Assembly: GCA_900465685.1 (NCBI GenBank)
Contig: UEGR01000003.1
Coordinates: 548,997 to 612,996, forward strand
From: Hyphomicrobiales bacterium
Lineage (GTDB): Bacteria; Pseudomonadota; Alphaproteobacteria; Rhizobiales; Rhizobiaceae
Length of the DNA: 64,000 nt
Reading direction: 5' to 3'
Shown: piece after piece, positions 35,181 through 44,191 of the stretch
Layout: each line of letters begins with the position of its first letter
How positions within the stretch are numbered: position 1 is the stretch's first letter
Notes under the pieces: generated by a model
What the model was told of the DNA's origin: nothing
What the model saw: the letters and a program-made list of their open reading frames with translations, nothing else
The model's database searches: none
Made by a program: the position numbers and the translations under genes

Positions 35181-35253
35181 GATGCAAGTCCTCCTCCGCC
35201 CCCCGGATGGTAAAACGCCCAGTTTATATCGGGATATTTGCTTGACGATTTAC

Positions 35254-35265
35254 ATTGATATCAAT
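35254..35265. promoter_or_regulatory. Candidate MarR operator between the DUF899 and MarR genes
   Basis: ATTGATATCAAT is a perfect 12-bp palindrome, 11 nt before the MarR start and about 75 nt before the divergent DUF899 start. Repression of both genes by the MarR protein would be the usual arrangement. Confidence 0.55.
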
Positions 35266-35276
35266 ATTAATGGATC

Positions 35277-35726
35277 ATGTCAAACGTCCCTGAAGTCCCT
35301 TTCGAAACAACCCTTTTGGTCAGAGACACCTGCCTCTGCCTGCATGTCCAGCGAGCGGCTCGTGCGCTTGCGCGGCGTTTTGACGAAGCTCTTCGTCCGG
35401 TTGGCATGACGAATGGGCAATTCTCCCTGATGATGTCGCTCAACCGGCCTGCGCCACCGCCGATGAAACCAGTGGCTGAATTGCTGGCAATGGATCAGAC
35501 CACCCTCACCGCAGCGCTGAAGCCCCTGCAAAGACAGAGCTGGGTGGAAATACTGGTCAATCCTGCCGACCGCCGCGAGCGCCTGCTGCAACTGACACCG
35601 GATGGCAAGGCAGCCTTGGCTGCCGCAGTTCCCATCTGGACCTCCACGCATGCGGAAATTGAAAAGAACCTCTCGCAAGGCAATGGCGATCAAATCCGAA
35701 GCGATCTGATTGCGCTTTCGTTCTAG
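35277..35726 (+). CDS. MarR family transcriptional regulator
   Basis: The 149-residue winged-helix regulator has its helix-turn-helix in MKPVAELLAMDQTTLTAALKPLQRQ (about 62-86) and wing VNPADRRERLLQLTPDG. The N-terminal dimerisation helices include DTCLCLHVQRAARALARRFD, with two cysteines that could make it redox-responsive. It probably controls the divergent DUF899-VOC pair. The stop is 4 nt from the end of the convergent methyltransferase gene. Confidence 0.9.
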   Translation: MSNVPEVPFETTLLVRDTCLCLHVQRAARALARRFDEALRPVGMTNGQFSLMMSLNRPAPPPMKPVAELLAMDQTTLTAALKPLQRQSWVEILVNPADRRERLLQLTPDGKAALAAAVPIWTSTHAEIEKNLSQGNGDQIRSDLIALSF

Positions 35727-35730
35727 GATT

Positions 35731-36558
35731 TCACGCCACAGCCTGAATGATATGCGCCTGAATTTTGGCAGAAACTTCACCGCTGCCATGCTTTTCGGAA
35801 AGCACCTCGGTCACATAGTCCGTCGCTGGGGTGAGTCCGCCTGCATTTCTGGCTTCAATTTCCTGACGAAGCAAAGTTCCGTGACAGTAAGCAACGGCAG
35901 GGATGCGCGGTGACGAGGCACAGCTTTGCTCGGCGCGTGTCTCGGTCGTGATACTCGAGAAGCCTGCCTCCTCAAGTTCCCTGCGGATAAGCGCCGTGTC
36001 GTGATAGCCATGCGGTGTCCGCGCCAGAAAACGTGGTGGATCCTGCGGAAATATCTCGGCAAGCGCACGCGTTACGTCATCCGCGAAGATGTTCTCCTCG
36101 ATACGATCCCAGACGCTGAACAGAAGCCGTCCACCAGGTTTCAGGACGCGCCGCGCTTCCCGGTAACCGGCAATCCGGTCGGGGAAAAACATCGCACCAA
36201 ACTGGCAGCAGACCACATCAAAACGCGCAGCTTCAAACGGCAATGCCAAAGCATCGGCCTGCCGCCATTCAATCCGGCTGTCGGGCAGCTGCCGCGAGGC
36301 CGCAAAAGCAATCATCGGCTGGTTCAGATCACTTGCGATATAATGGGCGCCGCTGCCCAGTCTCGGTGCCAAAGCACGCGTGACTGCACCGGTACCGGCA
36401 CAGGTTTCCAGAATGTTTGCGGGGGAAAGACTGACCACACGTTGGGCCATATCAGCAGCGTAACGCTCGAAAATTAACGGCACCATATAGCGCTCGTAAT
36501 TTTCCGGAATGGAACCGGCGAACACTTTATCGGCTTCCAGCATCTCAGTCGCCTGCAT
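35731..36558 (-). CDS. Class I SAM-dependent methyltransferase
   Basis: The 275-residue methyltransferase has motif I ILETCAGTGAVTRALA (about 49-64), the acidic strand end ASDLNQPMI and motif IV FDVVCCQFGAMFFPD, followed by RRVLKPGGRLLFSVWD, all typical of UbiE/small-molecule methyltransferases. The acceptor cannot be inferred. The N-terminal segment FAGSIPENYERYMVPLIFERYA is typical of a subfamily of uncharacterised methyltransferases. Convergent with the MarR gene; no operon partner is apparent. Confidence 0.88.
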   Translation of the reverse strand: MQATEMLEADKVFAGSIPENYERYMVPLIFERYAADMAQRVVSLSPANILETCAGTGAVTRALAPRLGSGAHYIASDLNQPMIAFAASRQLPDSRIEWRQADALALPFEAARFDVVCCQFGAMFFPDRIAGYREARRVLKPGGRLLFSVWDRIEENIFADDVTRALAEIFPQDPPRFLARTPHGYHDTALIRRELEEAGFSSITTETRAEQSCASSPRIPAVAYCHGTLLRQEIEARNAGGLTPATDYVTEVLSEKHGSGEVSAKIQAHIIQAVA

Positions 36559-36676
36559 CCTATAGACGGAGGGCGATTATATCACAGAGCAGCCGATCTG
36601 AAATCAGCGATGATTCTTCATAACGAATGACATTTTTCGACATCTATTCAATACTATATCAGAAATATCTAATAAT

Positions 36677-37036
36677 TTAATCGAGATGCATCTTCTGTAT
36701 GAATTCATACAGCACAACGGCCTGATTGTGTTCCTCATCCTTAGCGCCGTAGAGTAATGTCAGCGGCGCATCACCGGCTTTGGCAACCAGTGCTTTGAGG
36801 TCCGACAACTTATCTTGCAGTTCGGCATAATAGCGCTTTTGAAACTCGTCCCACTTTGCCGGATCATGATTGAACCATTTGCGAAGATCGGTGGACGGGG
36901 CAATATCTTTTGCCCAGAGATCGATGGCGGCCTTTTCCTTGGTCATGCCGCGCGGCCAGACACGATCGACCAGAACCCGATAACCATCGTCGCTTGACGG
37001 CGCTTCATAGATCCGTTTGAGGCGAATATCGGTCAT
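36677..37036 (-). CDS. DUF488 family protein
   Basis: This 119-residue DUF488 protein shows the family pattern IRLKRIYEAPSSDDGYRVLVDRVWPRGMTKEKA, WFNHDPAKWDEFQKRYYAEL and LTLLYGAKDEEHNQAVVL. Function unknown; often found near stress or metal genes. The gaps on both sides are about 110 bp, with no recognised sites. Confidence 0.9.
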   Translation of the reverse strand: MTDIRLKRIYEAPSSDDGYRVLVDRVWPRGMTKEKAAIDLWAKDIAPSTDLRKWFNHDPAKWDEFQKRYYAELQDKLSDLKALVAKAGDAPLTLLYGAKDEEHNQAVVLYEFIQKMHLD

Positions 37037-37145
37037 GTTGAAATCTCCGCATCGTCGCTACCACCTGGTGTTTTAGCGTAGCGACGCGGAATAGGCGACA
37101 ACAGAAGCGCCGCGCGGGGGCGCAGCACTTCTGTGTTTCGCAAGG

Positions 37146-38336
37146 TTACGCGGCCTTGCCGAGCATACCGTGCGGATCAAGCACAAACTTCTTCGCCACG
37201 CCCTGGTCGAAGCTCTCATAACCAGCGGCTGCGTCTTCAAGCGAAATGACTTCCGCATTGACGATTTCAGCGATGTTCAGACGGCCGTGCAGGATCGCCT
37301 GCATCAACTGCCGGTTATATTTCAGAACCGGCGTCTGCCCCGTATGGAACGACTGCGCTTTGGCCCAGCCGAGCCCGAAGCGAAGCGACAGGCTGCCCTG
37401 CTTGGCCGCACCATCCACCGCACCCGGATCTTCCGTCACGTAGAGCCCCGGAATGCCAACCGAACCGGCAGGACGCGTGATTTCCATCATCTGATTCAGC
37501 ACGATAGCAGGCTGTTCGCCGCCGCTATGGCCTCTAGCCTCGAAGCCCACCGCGTCAATGGCACTGTCCACCTCATTGCTGCCGGTGACTTCCGCAATCA
37601 TGTCGCCCAGACGGTCGCTGGCGGAAAGATCAATCGGCTCAAAACCGACCTTGCGGGCATGGTCCAGACGTTCCTTGTTGAAGTCTCCGACCATCACGAC
37701 GGCAGCGCCAAGAATACGCGCCGAGGCTGCGGCTGCCAGCCCGACTGGTCCGGCACCGGCCACATAGACCACCGAGCCTACACCAACACCCGCCTTGACC
37801 GCGCCGTGAAAGCCGGTCGGCAGAATATCCGACAACATGGTGAGATCGCGGATCTTCTCCATCGCCCGGTCACGATCCGGGAATTTCAGCAGATTGAAAT
37901 CGGCGTAAGGCACCATGACGTAGCGGGCCTGCCCGCCGATCCAGCCCCCCATATCGACATAACCATACGCACCGCCAGCGCGTGATGGATTGACAGTCAG
38001 ACAGACGCCGGTGTCCTGCTCCTTGCAGCAACGGCAGCGGCCGCAGGCAACATTGAACGGCACGGAAACGATGTCGCCGACTTCGAGCATCTCGACATCG
38101 GAACCCTTCTCAATGACTTCGCCGGTAATCTCATGGCCAAGCACAAGCCCGGGCATCGCCGTCGTGCGTCCGCGCACCATATGCTGGTCCGACCCGCATA
38201 TATTGGTCGAGATGACTTTCAGAATGACACCGTGACCCAGTTTCCTCCCATCGGGTGCAGACAGCACCGGATCTTCGATGTCACGTACTTCGACTTTTCC
38301 GGGTCGCATATAGACGACGCCACGGTTCCTGCTCAT
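37146..38336 (-). CDS. fdhA: Formaldehyde dehydrogenase, glutathione-independent
   Basis: The 396-residue zinc-dependent medium-chain dehydrogenase oxidises formaldehyde with NAD without added glutathione, as in Pseudomonas FdhA. It has the catalytic zinc region NICGSDQHMVRGR and GLVLGHEITGEV, and structural zinc cysteines in NVACGRCRCCKEQDTGVC. The Rossmann motif is VYVAGAGPVGLAAAASA (about 175-191). The extra segment GEQPAIVLNQMMEITRPAGSVG is typical of this branch. Start ATG 38336 has GGAGGAGGTAGAC before it; nine upstream in-frame codons are excluded. Confidence 0.93.
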   Translation of the reverse strand: MSRNRGVVYMRPGKVEVRDIEDPVLSAPDGRKLGHGVILKVISTNICGSDQHMVRGRTTAMPGLVLGHEITGEVIEKGSDVEMLEVGDIVSVPFNVACGRCRCCKEQDTGVCLTVNPSRAGGAYGYVDMGGWIGGQARYVMVPYADFNLLKFPDRDRAMEKIRDLTMLSDILPTGFHGAVKAGVGVGSVVYVAGAGPVGLAAAASARILGAAVVMVGDFNKERLDHARKVGFEPIDLSASDRLGDMIAEVTGSNEVDSAIDAVGFEARGHSGGEQPAIVLNQMMEITRPAGSVGIPGLYVTEDPGAVDGAAKQGSLSLRFGLGWAKAQSFHTGQTPVLKYNRQLMQAILHGRLNIAEIVNAEVISLEDAAAGYESFDQGVAKKFVLDPHGMLGKAA

Positions 38337-38629
38337 GTCTACCTCCTCCAGGTTGGACAACAAACGAAGATGTCAGAAAGTGAAAACGTAACGGCGATAG
38401 GCGCAAGGCTCAGTCTCAATCGCGACACGTCTCATTCAATTTGCACGCCAAAAGCACGCTTGTCGGATGCGCCGGAACAGCCGTCATAATTACGGGTGAT
38501 GATGATTGAACATTGTATATATTAGCAAAGCAACTTGACTCTGGGTTGTGCGCAAGCTTCACATGGCGCAGATTCTTTCCGCTCTTCCAAGGGACAGTGG
38601 TCGGGCACCGAAATCGCAAGGAGAGGCAA

Positions 38630-41600
38630 ATGCTTAACGGTTTCAAACGGCAGCAGGGTCGTGCGCTTTGGGCACAGGTTTTCCTGACGCTAGCTGCAAT
38701 CACTGGTTTGACCGCAGGGCTTGCCATGGCGCCCGCTCCGTCGAACGCCGCTGAAACGCGTCGTATCGAAATCACCGAAGACAGCGATTATTTCGGCTTC
38801 GACTTGCGGACCCAGAAGAACGTGACACTGGACCAATGCAAGAGCACCTGCCTCGGTGACAATGCCTGCCGAGCCTTCACCTATAATCCGAAGGTCAAAT
38901 GGTGCTTCCTCAAGACCGATTTCAACAAGCTCAATCCTTCGGTCGGCTCCATTGCCGGTAAGGTTGTATCGGGTGCAACCAAAGACACAGCCAAGGCCGA
39001 CATCGGCGCGCCACCAGCCGTTACATTCTTCGCGGATAATCTTGTCGATGAAGCCCGCCGTTTCCGCACCACTATTCTGGCTGCGGACAGTAACGAAGGC
39101 CTCAGCACGCTGAAGGCCGAAGCTGCCTCCGCACTCGCCAATAGCGACCCGCGCACGGCAATGGAGAAATTTGCTGCCGCAGCCGGCGCTTCGCCTGACG
39201 ACAGCACGCTCTGGACCGGTCTGGCTCTCGCCACTTTGGCAACAGAACCTTCCAACAGCGAAGAAACCGCCAAGTTCAAGCGCGACGCCACATCGGCAGC
39301 ATGGAACGGCTATCAGACCTCGCGCAGCAAGGCCGCGCGCGCCAATGCACTGAATGCGATGGCGGAGGCGCTTGACCGTCGCGAATTGTCCCGCCCTGCC
39401 CTTCAGGCCTATGATGCGAGCCTCAATCTGGTTAATTCGGCTTCGGTCCGCGCCGCCTATGAAGACCTAAAGGCCCGCAAGGGTTTCCGCATCGTCGACC
39501 ACAGTGTCGATAACGACAATGCATCGCCGCGCATCTGCGCGCAGTTTTCCGAAGAACTGGTCAAAAGCGGCACCGACTATTCCAGCTTCGTGACATTGGA
39601 CAGCGCCGCACCCAAGGCTATTGAGGCCAAGGATCGCCAGATCTGCGTCGAAGGTCTGGAACATGGCCGCACCTACAGCGTCACCTTCCGCGCCGGTTTA
39701 CCCGCTGCTATTGGCGAGACGCTGCCAGCACCGGTAACCCTGTCCGTCTATGTGCAGGACCGTGCTCCATCGGTGCGCTTTACCGGCGACAGCTTTGTGC
39801 TGCCTGCCAAGGCGCGTCGCGGCATTCCACTGGTCAGTGTCAATATGAGCGCGGCCAAAGTGAAGCTCTATCGCATCGGCGACCGTTCGCTGGCGCAGCT
39901 TTTGTCCGGCTACCAGTTTCTGCGTCAGCTCGACGGCTATGACGTCAGCACGATTTCTGACCAGATGGGCGCACCCGTCTGGGAAGGCCAAATCGACACT
40001 GCCGCCGCAGAGCTGAACAAGGAAGTCACCACCAGTTTCCCGATTGATGAAGCCCTGCCGCAGCGGAAGCCCGGCGTCTACGTGCTGACCGCTGAGCCGA
40101 TCAAGGCAAGCGGCGAAAGCTATGACACCAAGGCGACCCAGTGGTTCGTTGTGTCGGATATCGGGCTTTCGACCTATACGGGTCAGGACGGCATCAATGT
40201 CTTCGCGCGTTCGCTCGAAACGGCGGAGCCGCTTTCCGGCGTCAAGCTGACATTGCTGGCTCGCAACAACGAAGTGTTGGGCGAAGCGACAACCGATAGC
40301 GACGGTCGCGCCACCTTTACCGCAGGTCTCACGCGCGGCACCGATGGCATGGTTCCTGCGGTGCTGATGGCCAATCAGGGTGAAGATGATTTTGTCTTCC
40401 TTGATATGGCGCGTGCAGGCTTTGATCTTTCTGATCGCGGTGTCACCGGGCGCGCAGCGCCCAAGGCGCTCGACGTTTATGCCTGGACCGAACGCGGCAT
40501 CTATCGCGCAGGCGAAGTAGTCCATGCCGCAGCGCTTGCCCGAGATGATGCGTCGCTCGCCGTCGACAACCTGCCGCTGACCTTCATCTTTACGCGCCCA
40601 GACGGCGTGGAAGATCGTCGCCTTGTGTCGGACAGCAGCAAGGCAGGCGGACATTCCGTCGATCTGACATTGGCCGCCAATGCCATGCGCGGCACATGGA
40701 ACCTGAATATCTACACCGACCCCAAGCAGCCGGCGGTCGCCTCGCAAATGTTCCTGGTTGAAGATTTCGTGCCAGACCGCATTGAGTTCGACCTGACATC
40801 GGACAAGCCGGAAATCGCCAGTGGCGAAGCTGCCAATGTGACCGTCGATGGCCGCTTCCTCTATGGCGCACCGGCCGCCGGATTGGCGCTCGAAGGCGAA
40901 GTCACGCTTTCGACCAAGCGCGACTGGGACCGTTTCAAAGGCTATTATTTCGGTCTGGCCGATGAAGGTCAGGGCGAAGCCACCCGCCTTCCGCTGGATC
41001 AGTTGCCCAAGGTTGGCGACGATGGCAAGGCGACCTTCCCGGTCGTGATCGATGACCTGCCATCCACCACCCGTCTTATCAATGCAGCCGTCACCGTCCG
41101 CATGCGCGAAAGCGGTGGTCGTGCTGTGGAACGCAAGCTCGACCTTGCCGTTCGTCCGCAAGGATCGATGATCGGCATCAGACCGGATTTCTCCGGTGAC
41201 GAAGTACCGCAAGGCGGCACCGCGAAATTCAGCTTCATCGCTTCGGATGCCAACGGTAACCGCACGAACCTTGACGGTGCCGTCTGGTCGCTTGTGAAGG
41301 TTGAGCGCAATTACCAATGGTATCGCAGCGGCAATAGCTGGAACTACGAGCCAGTCACCTTCACCAAGTCGGTTGCAACCGGCAAGATAGACCTCAAGGC
41401 TGATGCGGAAGCCAGCATCACCCAGCCGGTCGACTGGGGTCGATATCGCCTTGAAATCGAGACGGGCGACGCTTCCGGTCCGGCTTCAAGCTACGAATTC
41501 GACGCGGGCTGGTATGTGGCCGCGACCTCGACGGAAACGCCGGATGGCCTCGAAATCGCGCTCGACAAGGATCATTACGCAGCCGGTGAAACCGCGAAGC

Positions 41601-44164
41601 TGAAAATCAGCCCGCGTTTTGCCGGGGAGCTGTTGATCACCATCGGCGCGGAAAAGCTGCTGACGACCATCAGCGAGAGCGTATCGGCTGACGGTGCAAC
41701 CATCGACATTCCAGTCGGCGAAAACTGGGGCGCTGGTGCTTACGTCACCGCAACGCTTTTCCGCCCGGGCAGCGCGCAGGAAAGCCGCATGCCCGCCCGC
41801 GCCATTGGCCTCAAATGGCTGAAGGTTGACCCTGCCGACAAACAACTGGCCGTCAAGCTGACGCCGCCGGAGAAAATCACCCCGCGCAGCACGCTCTCGG
41901 TTCCCGTTTCGGTGGAAAATGCAGGCGGCGAGCAGGCCTATGTCATGGTTGCCGCTGTCGATGTCGGCATACTGAACCTGACACGTTATCAGGCTCCGAA
42001 CCCGGAAAACTGGTTCTTTGGCCAGCGCCAGCTCGGCCTTGAACTGCGCGACATGTATGGACGCCTTATCGATGGTTCGCTTGGCACCACCGGCAAGCTG
42101 CGCACCGGCGGTGACGGCGGCAACATGGCTGCGGAAGGCAGCCCGCCGACCGAAAAGCTTGTTGCACTCTTCTCCGGCCCTGTCGAGCTGGATAGCGATG
42201 GCAAGGCAAATGTTGATTTCGATATCCCGCAGTTCAACGGAACCGCCCGCGTTATGGCCGTGGCATGGACAAGCAAGGCCGTTGGTCACGCATCCAGCGA
42301 TGTGATCGTGCGCGATCCGGTTGTCATTACGGCTGGCCTGCCGCGCTTCATGGCGCCGGGAGATCAGGCGACACTGCGCCTCGATATCGCCAATACGGAC
42401 GCGCCTGACGGAAATTATCGTCTGAGTGTCGAAACCAGCGATAATCTCGGCACGGAAATCGGCTCTTATCCTGACACGCTAGCGCTTGCCGGTGGCAAAC
42501 GCCAATCCGTCGCTGTGCCGCTCAACGCGCAGAAAACGGGACAGGGCAATATTACGATACGCCTTGCAAATGATGCCGGGCTGTCCATCGAACAGAATCT
42601 GTCACTACCGGTGCGCCCGGTTGATCTGCCAGTCACGACACGTCAGGTGGTCAGCCTTCCGGCCAATGGCGGTAGCCTCAAGATCGATGGCGGCCTGCTC
42701 TCGGAAAGCCTGCTCGACGGTGCTTTTGTCAGCGTCGGTATCACCCGCAGCGCGGCGTTCGACGTGCCGTCGCTTCTGATGGCGCTCGACCGCTATCCAT
42801 ATGGTTGCGCCGAGCAGACGACGAGCCGCGCCCTGCCCCTGCTTTACTTGAGCGAAATGGCGGCAGGCTCCGAAGCAAGCGCCGGACTTGGCGATCAGGA
42901 TGAACTCAAGAAGCGTGTGCAGGACGCTATCTATCGTGTGCTGAGCTATCAGTCCTCGTCCGGCTCGTTCGGCCTGTGGGGACCAGGTTCCGGTGATCTG
43001 TGGCTTGATGCCTATGTCACCGACTTCCTCACCCGTGCCCGCGAAAAGGGCTATGTGGTTCCACAGGAGGCCCTGCTCTCGGCCCTGTCCAATCTGCAAA
43101 ATGCGCTCGGCTACACGATCGACGCCAAGGATCGCGGCAACGAGATCGCCTACTCGCTCTATGTGCTGGCGCGCAACAAGAAGGCCTCGGTCGGTGATCT
43201 GCGTTATTACGCGGATACCCAGCTCGATAACTTCACAAGCCCGATGGCGATTGCCCAACTGGCCGCAGGTCTGGCGCTTTATGGCGACCAACAGCGTTCA
43301 GACCGGGTGTTCAACGTCGCTCTCAACCGCGCAAGCACCAACACAGCATACGACTATAATCGCTCCGATTATGGTTCGCGGCTGCGTGATGGTGCGGCCA
43401 TGCTGGCGCTTGCGGCAGAAAGCAAGCCTGCACCGAAAGTGCTGCCTTCGCTCGTCACGCTGGTTGGTTACGAGCGCGATCAGACGAAATATCTCAGCAC
43501 ACAGGATCAGGCCTGGATGCTGCTTGCCGCCCGTGGTCTCAAGGAGAACAATGCGGCGATCAATCTCGACATCAACGGCACCGCCCATGAAGGTGCTTTC
43601 TCCGAACGGGTCAACGGCAATGCGCTCGAAGCCCAGCCGCTTGTCGTGACGAACCGCGGCAGTGATGCCGTGGATGCCGTGGTGACAGCCGTTGCACCGC
43701 CCGCACAATCGCTGCCCGCCGGTGGCGAAGGCTTCAACATTGAGCGCGCCTATTACACGCTCGACGGACAGGAAGCCAACATCACGGGCATCAACCAGAA
43801 CGAGCGTTTTGTGGTGGTGTTGAAGATCGACGATCTGCAACAATGGCAGTCGCGTCTGCTGGTCACCGATCTTCTGCCTGCGGGTCTGGAGATCGACAAT
43901 CCAGGTCTGGTTTCCAGTGCCGATCTCGGCAATTTCCCTTGGCTCGAAAGCACAGAGGCTGCGCATCTCGAATTCCGTGATGATCGTTTTGTCGCAGCAT
44001 TCGACCGTTCGGCAGGCGAGAAAAAACAGATCGTGCTTGCTTATGTCGTGCGCGCGGTAACACCAGGGCTTTACACCCATCCGGCAGCCACGGTGGAAGA
44101 CATGTATCGTCCGCAATATTCCGCCCGCACGGCAACCGGAATGATGGAGGTTGCTGCGCCGTAA
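38630..44164 (+). CDS. PAN-domain alpha-2-macroglobulin family protein (bacterial A2M)
   Basis: The 1,844-residue envelope protein probably traps proteases that enter the periplasm. A hydrophobic N-terminal segment (about 14-42) acts as signal or anchor. A PAN/Apple domain with several cysteines follows (about 46-105: LDQCKSTCLGDNACRAFTYN). Macroglobulin-like domains then lead to the thioester motif GCAEQ with Cys near residue 1393, so the reactive thioester is intact. The C-terminal part carries the helical thioester domain and receptor-like domain. ATG 38630 is chosen for AAGGAGAGGCAA; the frame upstream is non-coding. It is followed 27 nt later by pbpC, the same pairing as yfhM-pbpC in E. 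coli. Confidence 0.93.
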   Translation: MLNGFKRQQGRALWAQVFLTLAAITGLTAGLAMAPAPSNAAETRRIEITEDSDYFGFDLRTQKNVTLDQCKSTCLGDNACRAFTYNPKVKWCFLKTDFNKLNPSVGSIAGKVVSGATKDTAKADIGAPPAVTFFADNLVDEARRFRTTILAADSNEGLSTLKAEAASALANSDPRTAMEKFAAAAGASPDDSTLWTGLALATLATEPSNSEETAKFKRDATSAAWNGYQTSRSKAARANALNAMAEALDRRELSRPALQAYDASLNLVNSASVRAAYEDLKARKGFRIVDHSVDNDNASPRICAQFSEELVKSGTDYSSFVTLDSAAPKAIEAKDRQICVEGLEHGRTYSVTFRAGLPAAIGETLPAPVTLSVYVQDRAPSVRFTGDSFVLPAKARRGIPLVSVNMSAAKVKLYRIGDRSLAQLLSGYQFLRQLDGYDVSTISDQMGAPVWEGQIDTAAAELNKEVTTSFPIDEALPQRKPGVYVLTAEPIKASGESYDTKATQWFVVSDIGLSTYTGQDGINVFARSLETAEPLSGVKLTLLARNNEVLGEATTDSDGRATFTAGLTRGTDGMVPAVLMANQGEDDFVFLDMARAGFDLSDRGVTGRAAPKALDVYAWTERGIYRAGEVVHAAALARDDASLAVDNLPLTFIFTRPDGVEDRRLVSDSSKAGGHSVDLTLAANAMRGTWNLNIYTDPKQPAVASQMFLVEDFVPDRIEFDLTSDKPEIASGEAANVTVDGRFLYGAPAAGLALEGEVTLSTKRDWDRFKGYYFGLADEGQGEATRLPLDQLPKVGDDGKATFPVVIDDLPSTTRLINAAVTVRMRESGGRAVERKLDLAVRPQGSMIGIRPDFSGDEVPQGGTAKFSFIASDANGNRTNLDGAVWSLVKVERNYQWYRSGNSWNYEPVTFTKSVATGKIDLKADAEASITQPVDWGRYRLEIETGDASGPASSYEFDAGWYVAATSTETPDGLEIALDKDHYAAGETAKLKISPRFAGELLITIGAEKLLTTISESVSADGATIDIPVGENWGAGAYVTATLFRPGSAQESRMPARAIGLKWLKVDPADKQLAVKLTPPEKITPRSTLSVPVSVENAGGEQAYVMVAAVDVGILNLTRYQAPNPENWFFGQRQLGLELRDMYGRLIDGSLGTTGKLRTGGDGGNMAAEGSPPTEKLVALFSGPVELDSDGKANVDFDIPQFNGTARVMAVAWTSKAVGHASSDVIVRDPVVITAGLPRFMAPGDQATLRLDIANTDAPDGNYRLSVETSDNLGTEIGSYPDTLALAGGKRQSVAVPLNAQKTGQGNITIRLANDAGLSIEQNLSLPVRPVDLPVTTRQVVSLPANGGSLKIDGGLLSESLLDGAFVSVGITRSAAFDVPSLLMALDRYPYGCAEQTTSRALPLLYLSEMAAGSEASAGLGDQDELKKRVQDAIYRVLSYQSSSGSFGLWGPGSGDLWLDAYVTDFLTRAREKGYVVPQEALLSALSNLQNALGYTIDAKDRGNEIAYSLYVLARNKKASVGDLRYYADTQLDNFTSPMAIAQLAAGLALYGDQQRSDRVFNVALNRASTNTAYDYNRSDYGSRLRDGAAMLALAAESKPAPKVLPSLVTLVGYERDQTKYLSTQDQAWMLLAARGLKENNAAINLDINGTAHEGAFSERVNGNALEAQPLVVTNRGSDAVDAVVTAVAPPAQSLPAGGEGFNIERAYYTLDGQEANITGINQNERFVVVLKIDDLQQWQSRLLVTDLLPAGLEIDNPGLVSSADLGNFPWLESTEAAHLEFRDDRFVAAFDRSAGEKKQIVLAYVVRAVTPGLYTHPAATVEDMYRPQYSARTATGMMEVAAP

Positions 44165-44191
44165 CCTTTTCGGTGGGGCCACGATCAACAC

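Noticed and set aside
39698-41317. Long minus-strand open frame inside the macroglobulin gene
   Set aside because: It lies wholly antisense to a well-supported gene, has no recognisable domain or ribosome binding site, and is explained by high-G+C codon bias.
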